A stretch of DNA of 64,000 bases from Acanthosoma haemorrhoidale. Lineage: Eukaryota > Arthropoda > Insecta > Hemiptera > Acanthosomatidae. Each line of letters starts with the position of its first letter. Positions within the stretch are counted from its first letter, which is position 1. Below, piece after piece: positions 25,982 through 34,519 of this stretch. Under the pieces are notes generated by a model. That model saw nothing but the letters and a program-made list of their open reading frames with translations. It was not told the DNA's origin and made no database searches. The position numbers and the translations under genes are program-made. The stretch is taken from assembly GCA_930367205.1 (NCBI GenBank), contig OV884014.1, forward strand, positions 117,001,768 to 117,065,767, given 5' to 3'.

Positions 25982-28900
25982 TTTCTCCTTCTGAAACAGT
26001 AATGTTTGGTCTCGGTCTCAAGTGTTGTTTACGTGGTCTTTTGATCCTATTTATATGTGTTTTGTTTATTTCTTTTCTGTCTTTGTACAACAGTACGGGT
26101 CTGTAGGGATTATTGTATTTGCGGTGATGGGTTGTTTTTATATATATCTGTTCGTCATTTATGTCAGGTGGGTCTTCGCGATTTGTATTTAATAACTCTG
26201 TTCTATTTTCTTTTTCTGTCACGATTTTATTCCGTATTAGTTCATGTATTATGTTCTTTTCGTCATGGTATTTTTGTACGTATTGTTCTTTTATTTCTAT
26301 TTGTTTGTTAGGTCTTCTTGTTATTCCGAATGTTATTTCGTCCGGTGTCATGTTTAGTTTAGAGTTTAAGGTATTGTTGTATGCTATTGTTGCTAGCATT
26401 AGTCTGTTATTTAATGATGTGTTTGTTAGTTCTTTTTCGTTAAGTGTTCGTAATATTTCGATGAGTGTACTATGTGCTCTGTTTAGTGTTCCTAATGAAT
26501 TAGGATTTCCTGGGGTCACGTAAATTGGTTCGATTTCGTTAGTTTGTAAGAAGTTGAGTACTAAATTATTTTTGTATTCTTTGCCGTTGTCCATTTTTAT
26601 CGATACGGGTGTTGGATATAGTGTTAAGTAAAGTTTAATGGCTTCGCATATGTTAATTCCAGTTACGGCTGGTATCATGTGTGTAAATAGTCTTTTCGAG
26701 AATGTGTCAATTATAGTTACGATATATTTTCTGTCAAAATGTAATGTGTCTATCATTAATTCTTCGAACGGTCTATTTGGTGTTGGTGTTATCATGTACT
26801 TTGTTTTTATAGGATTGCGTTCGTATTTAGTTTTCTTACATGTCTTACAATTGTTAATAAAGTCATTAATTGTTTCTTTCATTAACGGGAAGTAGTATAA
26901 TTTTCTAAGTTTGTCGTATGTTTCGATTGTGCCTCTGTGGGATGTTTTTCCTATGTGGTAGTCATTAATTATTTCAATTTGTCCTTCTTTGTCTAAGATA
27001 TCGGTTACATAGTTTTTGTATCTTTTTAGTTTAACTGTTGGGTATGATTCTTGTATTAGTCTAGAAATGTCTTTAAATGTTTTATCGTACCATGGTTGGA
27101 GTAATGGGATATCTGGTTCACAGTAAATTCCATAAGTAATTTTGGGTCTAATAAATTGTTCGATTAGTGATTCTAAGTCGTCTAAGTTGTCAAATTTAAT
27201 TTCATGTCTGTTTTTGTTAAATGGTTTAGTAAAGTTTGTTTCTTTTATTCCCTTTTTTATTATTATCTGATGTTTCTCTATATTAATATTCTTGTCATTG
27301 TCTACTATCCAAATTTGTTCGTTGGATGATCGTTGGGAGTGAACAGTTGCTCCACATGTACTAATTGCGTCATTTATTTGTTCTGTTTGAGTCATGTTTT
27401 CTAATTCTTCTATAAGTGTGTCATAGTCTGGGTTCTCGTCTAACGGGAGTATTGCTAGTTCGTTTAGAAATTCGTCAAAATCTCCGTCTATATGGTTAGT
27501 ATTTGTGTTTTGTTCTAAGTTCTCGTTTTGTCGTGATAGTAAGTCCGCTACGTAATTTGTTTTTCCATTAATGTGGTTTATGTCAAATTCAAAGTCCTGT
27601 AATTTCCAGATCCATTTCATGATTCTGGTGTTTCCGTTTTTCATTGTATAGATCCATTTTAATGGTTTGTGGTCAGTTAGTAATTGGAATTTAGTACCGT
27701 ACAAGTATGGTTTGAAATGGTGTGTAGACCAAACAATTGCTAAAAGTTCTTTTTCAATTGTTGAATAGTTTATCTCGGGAGGCTGTAATACTCGTGAGGC
27801 GAATGCTACTGGGTGTTCTATTCCGTCGTTATCTTTTTGCGATAGCACCGAGCCGATGGCTTTATCACTTGCGTCTGTCGTTAAGTAAAATGTCTTATTC
27901 CAGTCCGGGTATGCTAATATTGGTGAATTTGTCATGAGGGTTTTTAGTATGTCACAAGCCTTTTTTATTTCTTCTGTCTCGTATGTTTTAGTCTGTAGTG
28001 ATTTCGAAATTGGTTTCGTTATTTTCGCATAGTCTTTTATGAATTTTCGGTAGTATCCGGTCATTCCGAGAAATTGTCTAGTCGTTTTTTCGTTGTTTGG
28101 GTATGGTAATTTTGTGATTGCTTCTATTTTCTTGTGGTTAGTTTTTAGTCCGTCGGGAGTGACAATATATCCTAAAAAGGGGATTTCAGTTTTAAAAAAT
28201 TCAGTCTTGTCTAGTTGGATAGAAAGTGCATGTTCTTTTAACTTTTGGAATACGTTTTCGAGATGTTCTAGGTGTTCTTGTATTGTGTTTGAGTAAATGA
28301 TTATGTCGTCAATGTATATCATAGCGTTAGGAACGTTCGCTATCATCATGTTCATGGCTCGTTGGAATGTGGGTGGTGCGTTACAAAGTCCGTAGGGCAT
28401 TCGTAAGAATTCAAAGTGTCCGTCTTCTGTACTAAATGCGGTTTTTGGTATTGAATCTGGATCCATTTCGATTTGATGGAATCCTGATGCAAGGTCTATT
28501 GTTGAGAATATTTTTGCTTTTTGTAGTCTGTTTAGTAAGTCTTCAATGTTGGGTAGTGGGTATTTGTCATTAGTCGTCATTTCGTTCAGTTTTCGGTAGT
28601 CTATTACCATTCGAACTTTTTTTATGCCTGAGGCATCCATTTTTTTTGGTACTATCCATACTGGTGAGTTGTATGGGGAGTTACTCTTTCTAATAATGTT
28701 ATTTTTTAATAAATTCGCGACTTCTTCATTTATTTGATTTTTGAATTGCACGGGGTACCGATAGTTCCTAGTGTAGCAAGGGTTTTCGTTTTTTGTGTTT
28801 ATTTTGTGTTTAATTAAATTTGTCGCGCGTAATTTTTCTTCATTTGTTTTTATTATTTCACCATATTTACCAATCAGTACCACAAGTTCGTCCGAAAGCT

Positions 28901-29369
28901 TGTTATCAATGTGGTCTGTTCTAATTAGTTGTTTTATTGTCTGTAAGTCATTTATATAGTAAATTTCATTTTCCAGGTTATGTTTGGTTCCGTTTATTAT
29001 TATTTCGTCATTGTGACATTTTATTTCAGTTTTCAGTTCTTTCATCGTTTCGTATCCTAAAAGAATATCGAAACGATTGCTAAAGGGGTAAATTAGCATT
29101 TTTACCTTTGCTTGAATTCCTAACAGGGGATAGAGATCGATTATGGCGCTTTGAGTGCCTTCGGCTCTGCCTGTAGGAGTTTTCATTACAAAGTCTTCCG
29201 AATTAATTTTTGTTCCCTCGGGTAAGGAACGGGGATTGATATAATTTTTAGAAGCTCCAGTGTCAATCAGCCATGTCTTGCCTTTTTTGTCTTTTATTTT
29301 TGGGAGACTGTCCGTGTAATTTAATTGGTATTCGGGTCTGGAGGTTCGTTGTTGTTGGGACCTACGTCT
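25911..29369 (-). CDS. pol: Pol polyprotein of element 1 (protease, RT, RNase H, integrase)
   Basis: Read from the frameshift site, Pol has about 1,152 codons. The first Met in frame (29186) lies after the protease active site and is not the start. The protease motif WLIDTGAS has its DTGA codons at 29253-29264. Numbering from the Met at 29186, reverse transcriptase spans about 175-340, with D231 in STIDLASGFHQ, FLRMPYGLCNAPPTFQ and YIDD at 291-294. RNase H has D438 (TDAS), E480, D505 and D548. The integrase zinc motif is H744, H750, C780, C783. The core has D813 and D866, then Asn902 exactly where the catalytic Glu of DD35E is expected (35 residues between). A basic and then acidic C-terminal tail overlaps env by 71 bp. 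No stop or frameshift breaks the domains. It makes and integrates the DNA copy. Confidence 0.93.
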   Translation of the reverse strand, partial: RRRSQQQRTSRPEYQLNYTDSLPKIKDKKGKTWLIDTGASKNYINPRSLPEGTKINSEDFVMKTPTGRAEGTQSAIIDLYPLLGIQAKVKMLIYPFSNRFDILLGYETMKELKTEIKCHNDEIIINGTKHNLENEIYYINDLQTIKQLIRTDHIDNKLSDELVVLIGKYGEIIKTNEEKLRATNLIKHKINTKNENPCYTRNYRYPVQFKNQINEEVANLLKNNIIRKSNSPYNSPVWIVPKKMDASGIKKVRMVIDYRKLNEMTTNDKYPLPNIEDLLNRLQKAKIFSTIDLASGFHQIEMDPDSIPKTAFSTEDGHFEFLRMPYGLCNAPPTFQRAMNMMIANVPNAMIYIDDIIIYSNTIQEHLEHLENVFQKLKEHALSIQLDKTEFFKTEIPFLGYIVTPDGLKTNHKKIEAITKLPYPNNEKTTRQFLGMTGYYRKFIKDYAKITKPISKSLQTKTYETEEIKKACDILKTLMTNSPILAYPDWNKTFYLTTDASDKAIGSVLSQKDNDGIEHPVAFASRVLQPPEINYSTIEKELLAIVWSTHHFKPYLYGTKFQLLTDHKPLKWIYTMKNGNTRIMKWIWKLQDFEFDINHINGKTNYVADLLSRQNENLEQNTNTNHIDGDFDEFLNELAILPLDENPDYDTLIEELENMTQTEQINDAISTCGATVHSQRSSNEQIWIVDNDKNINIEKHQIIIKKGIKETNFTKPFNKNRHEIKFDNLDDLESLIEQFIRPKITYGIYCEPDIPLLQPWYDKTFKDISRLIQESYPTVKLKRYKNYVTDILDKEGQIEIINDYHIGKTSHRGTIETYDKLRKLYYFPLMKETINDFINNCKTCKKTKYERNPIKTKYMITPTPNRPFEELMIDTLHFDRKYIVTIIDTFSKRLFTHMIPAVTGINICEAIKLYLTLYPTPVSIKMDNGKEYKNNLVLNFLQTNEIEPIYVTPGNPNSLGTLNRAHSTLIEILRTLNEKELTNTSLNNRLMLATIAYNNTLNSKLNMTPDEITFGITRRPNKQIEIKEQYVQKYHDEKNIIHELIRNKIVTEKENRTELLNTNREDPPDINDEQIYIKTTHHRKYNNPYRPVLLYKDRKEINKTHINRIKRPRKQHLRPRPNITVSEGENESYSDSTNPDTSMDINIYYDSD
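25991..26002 (-). promoter_or_regulatory. Candidate splice acceptor for env mRNA, element 1
   Basis: TTACTGTTTCAG| on the minus strand is a good 3' splice site. Its AG lies 9 nt before the env AUG, within the 3' end of pol. The same sequence is kept in element 2 (62882-62893). It would let env be the first reading frame of a spliced RNA. Confidence 0.65.
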
Positions 29370-30451
29370 AAAAAATCCTCATAACGAGATTCTAATTGTT
29401 GTATTCTGTCTTGTAATTCATTTATTTGTTGGTCTTTGTCATTTTCCGTGTAGTGTACGCGATTGCTGGCTGTGCGCATTGATACGGTTTGATTTTCTCT
29501 TTGTTCCGGTCTGGGGTTTGGTTTGTTAAAGTATTGTCTTTGTTCATAGGGTTTCCATGATTGATTGTGTCTTTCGTTTTCGTCTCGGGGGTAGTTATTG
29601 TTAAAACGTGGTTGTTCTTGATTGTACTGTCTTGGTTGTTGGGATTGTTGTCTATTATTGTCATTAAATTGTTGTCTATTATTGTCATAAAATTCACGTT
29701 TTTTCTCGTGATAATGTGGGTCGTAATTCCTCCCTTTATAATTGCTAGTGGAGGGTGGTTGGTTTTGACTGCGTCTTTGTGTGGATTCGTTGTGTGTTAG
29801 TTTGTTACCGTATGCTCTTTCGACTACTCGTACTGCTGTGGTTTTTAATGCCTTTTTCAAATCCCTCAAATTTTTAATTCGTAGGTGTTGGAGGAAATTG
29901 TCAACTGAAGTTTCAAGTTGTCTTTGGCAATGGTCAACTATTTGTTCATCAAATACGTTTATTTCTGTGTGTTTTTGTAAGTCTGTTTTTGTGTCGTCCG
30001 TATATAATCTACCTTCAAGGTCGTCTCGTAATAATATCAGTCTTTCTACATAGCTATTGGGATGTTCGTTTCTTAAGGGTTTAGTTTGATATATTTCTGC
30101 TATGGATTGGGGTATTGTTTTGTCGTCACGAAAGTTAAGTTTGAGTTCTTGGATCAGTTCTAGTAAAGAGTTATAGTTCCGTCTTCCGCAATATTCGGCA
30201 TGTCCTACTAATTTGTTTGTTGCATGTCCTATCAATTGTTTCGCGTTATATTCGTGATGTGGATTGTCAGTTGTGCAGACGTTATTCGCTACAAAATTTA
30301 TTTTATTAATAAATCTTACTAGATGGCTGGGATTTCCGTCAAATTCTGGGATCAGTTTAAGGTCTGTAGTAGAAATTTTGTAATCGTTAGAAGTCATGTT
30401 TACGGTTTCTTCTAAGTTACGGTTTATATTAAGTCTGTCAGTAATGGGCAT
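29321..30451 (-). CDS. gag: Gag polyprotein of element 1
   Basis: Structural polyprotein that should form the particle core. The frame is open further upstream but begins there with TTG, so the first AUG at 30451 is used (376 aa). A second AUG at 30397 (MTSNDYK...) has the better context (AAC before, A after) and may be the real start (358 aa). The first 200 or so residues have a helical, capsid-like character (LIGHATNKLVGHAEYCGRRN, EIYQTKPLRNEHPNSYVERL). The region after about residue 220 is rich in Gln, Asn, Arg and Tyr, typical of a nucleic-acid-binding tail. A short coiled-coil-like segment (INELQDRIQQLESRYEDF) stands near the end. No CCHC zinc knuckle is present, as is usual in errantivirus Gag. 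It ends in the region overlapped by pol. Confidence 0.88.
   Translation of the reverse strand: MPITDRLNINRNLEETVNMTSNDYKISTTDLKLIPEFDGNPSHLVRFINKINFVANNVCTTDNPHHEYNAKQLIGHATNKLVGHAEYCGRRNYNSLLELIQELKLNFRDDKTIPQSIAEIYQTKPLRNEHPNSYVERLILLRDDLEGRLYTDDTKTDLQKHTEINVFDEQIVDHCQRQLETSVDNFLQHLRIKNLRDLKKALKTTAVRVVERAYGNKLTHNESTQRRSQNQPPSTSNYKGRNYDPHYHEKKREFYDNNRQQFNDNNRQQSQQPRQYNQEQPRFNNNYPRDENERHNQSWKPYEQRQYFNKPNPRPEQRENQTVSMRTASNRVHYTENDKDQQINELQDRIQQLESRYEDFLDVGPNNNEPPDPNTN
29369..29375 (-). promoter_or_regulatory. Slippery heptamer for -1 frameshifting between gag and pol
   Basis: The minus strand reads T-TTT-TTA in gag codon register (GAT TTT TTA GAC), the X-XXY-YYZ pattern. A -1 shift here enters the pol frame, which is open from this point through the protease motif with no stop. 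Gag itself ends 46 nt further on, at 29321-29323. From established knowledge this is the same heptamer as at the gag-pol junction of HIV-1. I did not establish a downstream stimulatory structure. Confidence 0.85.
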
Positions 30452-30736
30452 GTAAATGTGTACAAAAAATATATTTACCAATACAAGTGATGTCTTCTTC
30501 TAGTTAATGTTGCCTTCTATCGGCTTCCTCTGGTCGCTAGATAACAGATTTTGTGGTTCTTGGAGCCTCGGTGAATGTATATTAAAATATACCAGTGCTC
30601 GATCAGTCCTGAAGTCCTGTTCAATATAGCATCGGCCTTCTCATGGAAAGAATCGAAAAGTTCTCAGGTCTAGCCAAGCCAAACGCGGGATCGCTGAATG
30701 GGGAGATTCTTCTGAAGTTATATTAACACTGCCAAG
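30452..30736 (-). other. 5' leader of element 1
   Basis: 285 bp between the primer binding site and the first gag AUG. It holds no long reading frame. A splice donor lies near its end (30473-30481). A packaging signal would be expected here, but I cannot identify one from the sequence alone. Confidence 0.7.
30473..30481 (-). promoter_or_regulatory. Candidate splice donor for env mRNA
   Basis: TTG|GTAAAT on the minus strand, 27 nt before the first gag AUG, resembles the 5' splice-site consensus. Known errantiviruses express env from a spliced subgenomic RNA. Joining this site to the acceptor at 25991-26002 would place the env AUG near the 5' end of the spliced message. The pairing is inference. 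Confidence 0.5.
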
Positions 30737-30754
30737 GTCCCTGTTCGGGCGCCA
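30737..30754 (-). other. Primer binding site, tRNA-Lys type
   Basis: The minus strand reads TGGCGCCCGAACAGGGAC, its first T being the last base of the LTR. It is complementary to the 3' end of tRNA-Lys(UUU), and from established knowledge it matches the classical Lys3 primer binding site of lentiviruses. This is where minus-strand DNA synthesis would start. Its position directly after the LTR fixes the LTR boundary and the element orientation. Confidence 0.92.
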
Positions 30755-31017
30755 GTTAAATAATTGAAGACCAAAGGGGCCTTTTTAAAAAGTGGTTTAT
30801 TAACTAGACAAAACAATACAACTTATATGACAAAGTGATTAAGTAATACGTCAGGGGTACAGTAACGAGATGAATGAGAGCTGGTGAGAGGAAAGGAAGG
30901 ATTATATAAGAACAGATTAGATTAAGGAGTGCTGATATTCATGCTGACTTAGGCGATGGTGCAGGTGTCAGCTGGGTGTTGACTGTCGGTGTGCGTGTGT
31001 CAGCTGCTTCCATAACT
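30754..31017 (-). repeat. 5' LTR of element 1 (264 bp)
   Basis: This is the long terminal repeat upstream of gag in element orientation. It starts with AGTTATGG and ends TTTAACT, so its termini form the short inverted repeat AGTTA/TAACT. It contains a TATA-like TTATATAA (30902-30909) and, further along, AATAAA (complement of 30796-30801), consistent with U3-R-U5 order. Two CAGCTG E-box sequences lie near its start. It is base-for-base identical to the copy at 24146-24409 in my reading. Confidence 0.95.
30902..30909 (-). promoter_or_regulatory. TATA-like box of the 5' LTR
   Basis: TTATATAA on the minus strand inside U3 (the same sequence lies at 24294-24301 in the other LTR). Pyrimidine-rich sequence and a TCATTC initiator-like stretch follow about 25-35 bp downstream. 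The start of transcription is inferred to lie near 30870-30880. The motif is clear; its use is inferred. Confidence 0.6.
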
Positions 31018-31760
31018 GACGATATTTTCCTTGTTTTGGTATCAGGAGAACATAATGGGGCAGGAGCTAACGTACTAGCTATGAAATACGCATTTTCGAA
31101 AAATTCGAGTTTTTGACGATATTTTCCTTGATTTCGTATCAGGAGAACATAAAAGAGCAGGAGCTAACGTTCCAGCTATGAAATACCCATTTTTTAAAAA
31201 TTCGACTTTTTGACGATATTTTCCTGGTTTTCGTATCAGGAGAACATAATAGGGCAGGAGCTAACGTACCAGCTATGAAATACGCAATTTTTGTAAAAAT
31301 TTGAGTTTTCGACGATATTTTCCTGGTTTTCGTATCAGGAGAACATAATGGGGCAGGAGCTAACGTACTAGCTATAAAATAGGCATTTTTGAAAAATTCA
31401 ACTTTTTGACGATATTTTTCTCGTTTTCGTATCAGGAGAACATAATAGGGCAGGAGCTAACGTACCTGCTATGAAATACGCATTTTTGTATAAATTTGAC
31501 TTTTGGACGATATTTTCTTTGTTTTGGTATCAGGTGAACATAATGGGACAGGAGCTGACGTACTAGCTTTAAATACGCATTTTTGTAAAAATTCGACTTT
31601 TTGACGTCATTTTTCTTGTTTTGGTATCAGGAGAACATAATGGGGCAGGTGCTAACGTACAAGCTATGAAATACGCATTTTTGTAAAAATTCAACTTTTT
31701 TAAAATGTTTTCTTTGTTTTGGTATCAGGAGAACATAAAGGGGCAAGAGCTAACGTACAA
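31018..31760. repeat. Higher-order unit 8, right part: rest of the interrupted A block
   Basis: The A sequence resumes with GACGATATTTTCC at 31018, so GAC is present on both sides of the element. The two parts add up to 851 + 743 = 1,594 bp. Subtracting a 3-bp duplication gives 1,591 bp, close to the intact 1,590- and 1,591-bp A blocks at 48354, 53106 and 58144. The uninterrupted equivalent of this monomer lies near 49190-49220. Confidence 0.92.
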
Positions 31761-34519
31761 GATCATACGATCGTATGATCAAAGTTATGAGTGAATATGA
31801 CATCAAATGATGTCAAATATGATAGTGTGCCGTATCATTTGCACTTTTTGTATCACGTGATACAATCGTATGATTGAAGTTACAGTGAATATACTATTAA
31901 ATAATGTCGACTATGACAGTGTACTGTATCATTGGCACTCATTGTATCACGTGATACGATCGTATGATTGAAGTCATGAATGAATATAACATCAAATGAT
32001 GTCGATTATGATAGTGTGCCGCATCATTAGCACACATTGTATCACATGATACGATTGTATGATTGAAGTTACGAGTGAATATAACATCAAATGATGTCGA
32101 TTATGATAGTGTACCGCATCATTGGCACTCATTGTTTCACGTGATACGATCGTATGATTAAAGTTACAGGTGAATATAATATCAATTGATGTCGTATATG
32201 ATAGCGCACCATATCATTAGCACTTATTGTATCATGTGATGTGATCGTATGATTAAAGTTACAAGTGAATATAACATGAAATAATGTCGATTATAATAGT
32301 ATAGCACATCATTGGCACTCATTATATCACGTGATACGATCGTATGATTAAGGTTACGAGTGAATAAACTATTAAATGATGTCGAATGTGATAGTGTACC
32401 GCATCATTGGCACTCATTGTTTCACGTGATACGATCGTATAATTAAAGTTACAGGTGAATATAACATCAAATGATGTCGATTATGATAGTGTACTGCATC
32501 ATTGGCACTCATTATATCACTTGATACGATCGTATGATGAAAGTTACAAGTAAATATACTATTAAATGATGTCGATTATGACAGTGTACCGTACCATTGG
32601 CACTCATAGTATCACGTGATACGATCGTATGATTGAAGTCACGAGTGAATATAACATCAAATGATGTCGAATATGATAATGTACCGTATCATTAGCACTC
32701 ATTGTATCACGTGATACGATCGTATAATGAAAGATACGAGTGAATATAACATCAAATGATGTCGATTATGATAGTGTACCTTATCATTGGCACTCATTAT
32801 ATCACGTGATACGATCGTATAATGAAAGTTACGAGTGAATATACTATTAAATAAGGTCGATTATGATAGTGTACCGCATCATTGGCACTAATCGTATCAC
32901 GTGATACGATCGTATGATCAAAGCTACGAGTTAACATAATAGGGCAGGAATTATTGTACCAGCTATTAAATACGCATTTTTGTAAAATTATACTTTTTGA
33001 CGATATTTTCTTGTTTTGGTATGAGGAAATCATAATTGTTCAGGAGCTAACGTACCAGCTATAAAATACTTATATATGTAAAAATTTAACTTTTTGATTG
33101 ACATTTTCCCGATTTTGGTATCAGGAGAACATAATAAGGCAGGAGCTAACGTACTAGCTAAGAAATACGCATTTTTGTTAAAATTTGAGTTTTCGACGAT
33201 ATTTTCCTTGTTTTGGTATCAGGAGAACATAATGGGGCAGGAGCTAACGTTCCAGCTATGAAAAACCCATTTTTTAAAAATTCGACTTTTTGACGATATT
33301 TTCCTTGTTTTCGTATCAGGAGAACATAATGGGGCAGGAGCTGACGTACTAGCTATGAAATACGCATTTTTTAAAAATTCGACTTTTTGACGATATGTTC
33401 CTGGTTTTCGTATCAGGAGAACATAATAGGGCAGGAGCTAACGTACCAGCTATGAAATACCCATTTTTTAAAAATTCGACTTTTTGACGATATTTTCCTG
33501 GTTTTCGTATCAGGAGAACATAATAGGGCAGGAGCTAACGTACCAGCTATGAAATACGCAATTTTTAAAAATTTGAGTTTTCGACGATATTTTCCTTGTT
33601 TTGGTATCAGGAGAACATAATGGGGCAGGAGCTAACGTACTAGCTATGAAATACGCATTTTCGAAAAATTCGACTTTTTGACGATATTTTCCTTGATTTC
33701 GTATCAGGAGAACATAAAAGAGCAGGAGCTAACGTTCCAGCTATGAAATACCCATTTTTTAAAAATTCGACTTTTTGACGATATTTTCCTTGTTTTCGTA
33801 TCAGGAGAACATAATGGGGCAGGAGCTGACGTACTAGCTATGAAATACGCATTTTTTAAAAATTCGACTTTTTGACGATATTTTCCTGGTTTTCGTATCA
33901 GGAGAACATAATAGGGCAGGAGCTAACGTACCAGCTATGAAATACGCAATTTTTGTAAAAATTTGAGTTTTCGACGATATTTTCCTTGTTTTGGTATCAG
34001 GAGAACATAATGGGGCAGGAGCTAACGTACCAGCTATGAGATACCCATTTTTTTAAAATTTGACTTTTTGACGATATTTTCCTGGTTTTCGTATCAGGAG
34101 AACATAATGGGGCAGGAGCTAACGTACTAGCTATGAAATAGGCATTTTTGAAAAGTTCAACTTTTTGACGATATTTTTCTCTTTTTCGTATGAGGAGAAC
34201 ATAATAGGGCAGGAGCTAACGTACCAGCTATGAAATACGCATTTTTGTATAAATTTGACTTTTGGACGATATTTTCTTTGTTTTGGTATCAGGAGAACAT
34301 AATGGGGCAGGAGCTAACGTACTAGCTCTAAATACGCATTTTTGTAAAAATTCGACTTTTTGACGTCATTTTTCTTGTTTTGGTATCAGGAGAACATAAT
34401 GGGGCAGGTGCTAACGTACAAGCTATGAAATACGCATTTTTGTAAAAATTCAACTTTTTTAAAATGTTTTCTTTGTTTTGGTATCAGGAGAACATAAAGG
34501 GGCAAGAGCTAACGTACAA
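31761..34519. repeat. Higher-order unit 9: B block n=12, A block 1,588 bp
   Basis: B spans 31761-32931 (1,171 bp = 12 x 95 + 31) and A 32932-34519. Its A block shares monomer order with that of unit 10. Confidence 0.94.

Larger units (their letters stand above)
24146..31017 (-). mobile_element. Complete Gypsy-type endogenous retrovirus (errantivirus), element 1
   Basis: A 6,872-bp LTR element lies inside an A monomer. Its order on the minus strand is LTR, primer binding site, gag, pol (protease, reverse transcriptase, RNase H, integrase), env, short purine tract, LTR. This is the layout of insect errantiviruses. The two 264-bp LTRs are identical and all three reading frames are open, so the insertion is recent and the element may be active. 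GAC flanks it on both sides, giving an apparent 3-bp target duplication; Gypsy-type elements usually make 4 bp. The LTRs begin AGTTA and end TAACT instead of TG...CA, which is common in this group. Confidence 0.95.

Noticed and set aside
29184..29186. Met at 29186 as the start of Pol
   Set aside because: It lies downstream of the protease DTGA motif in the same open frame. Pol is better explained by frameshifting at 29369-29375.
24831..30053. Small plus-strand open frames within element 1 (for example 26057-26523, 29561-30053)
   Set aside because: They are shadows of env, pol and gag on the opposite strand, without features of their own.
30452..30481. Extension of gag to 30481
   Set aside because: The codon there is TTG, not a normal eukaryotic start, and it overlaps the candidate splice donor. 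The first AUG is at 30451.
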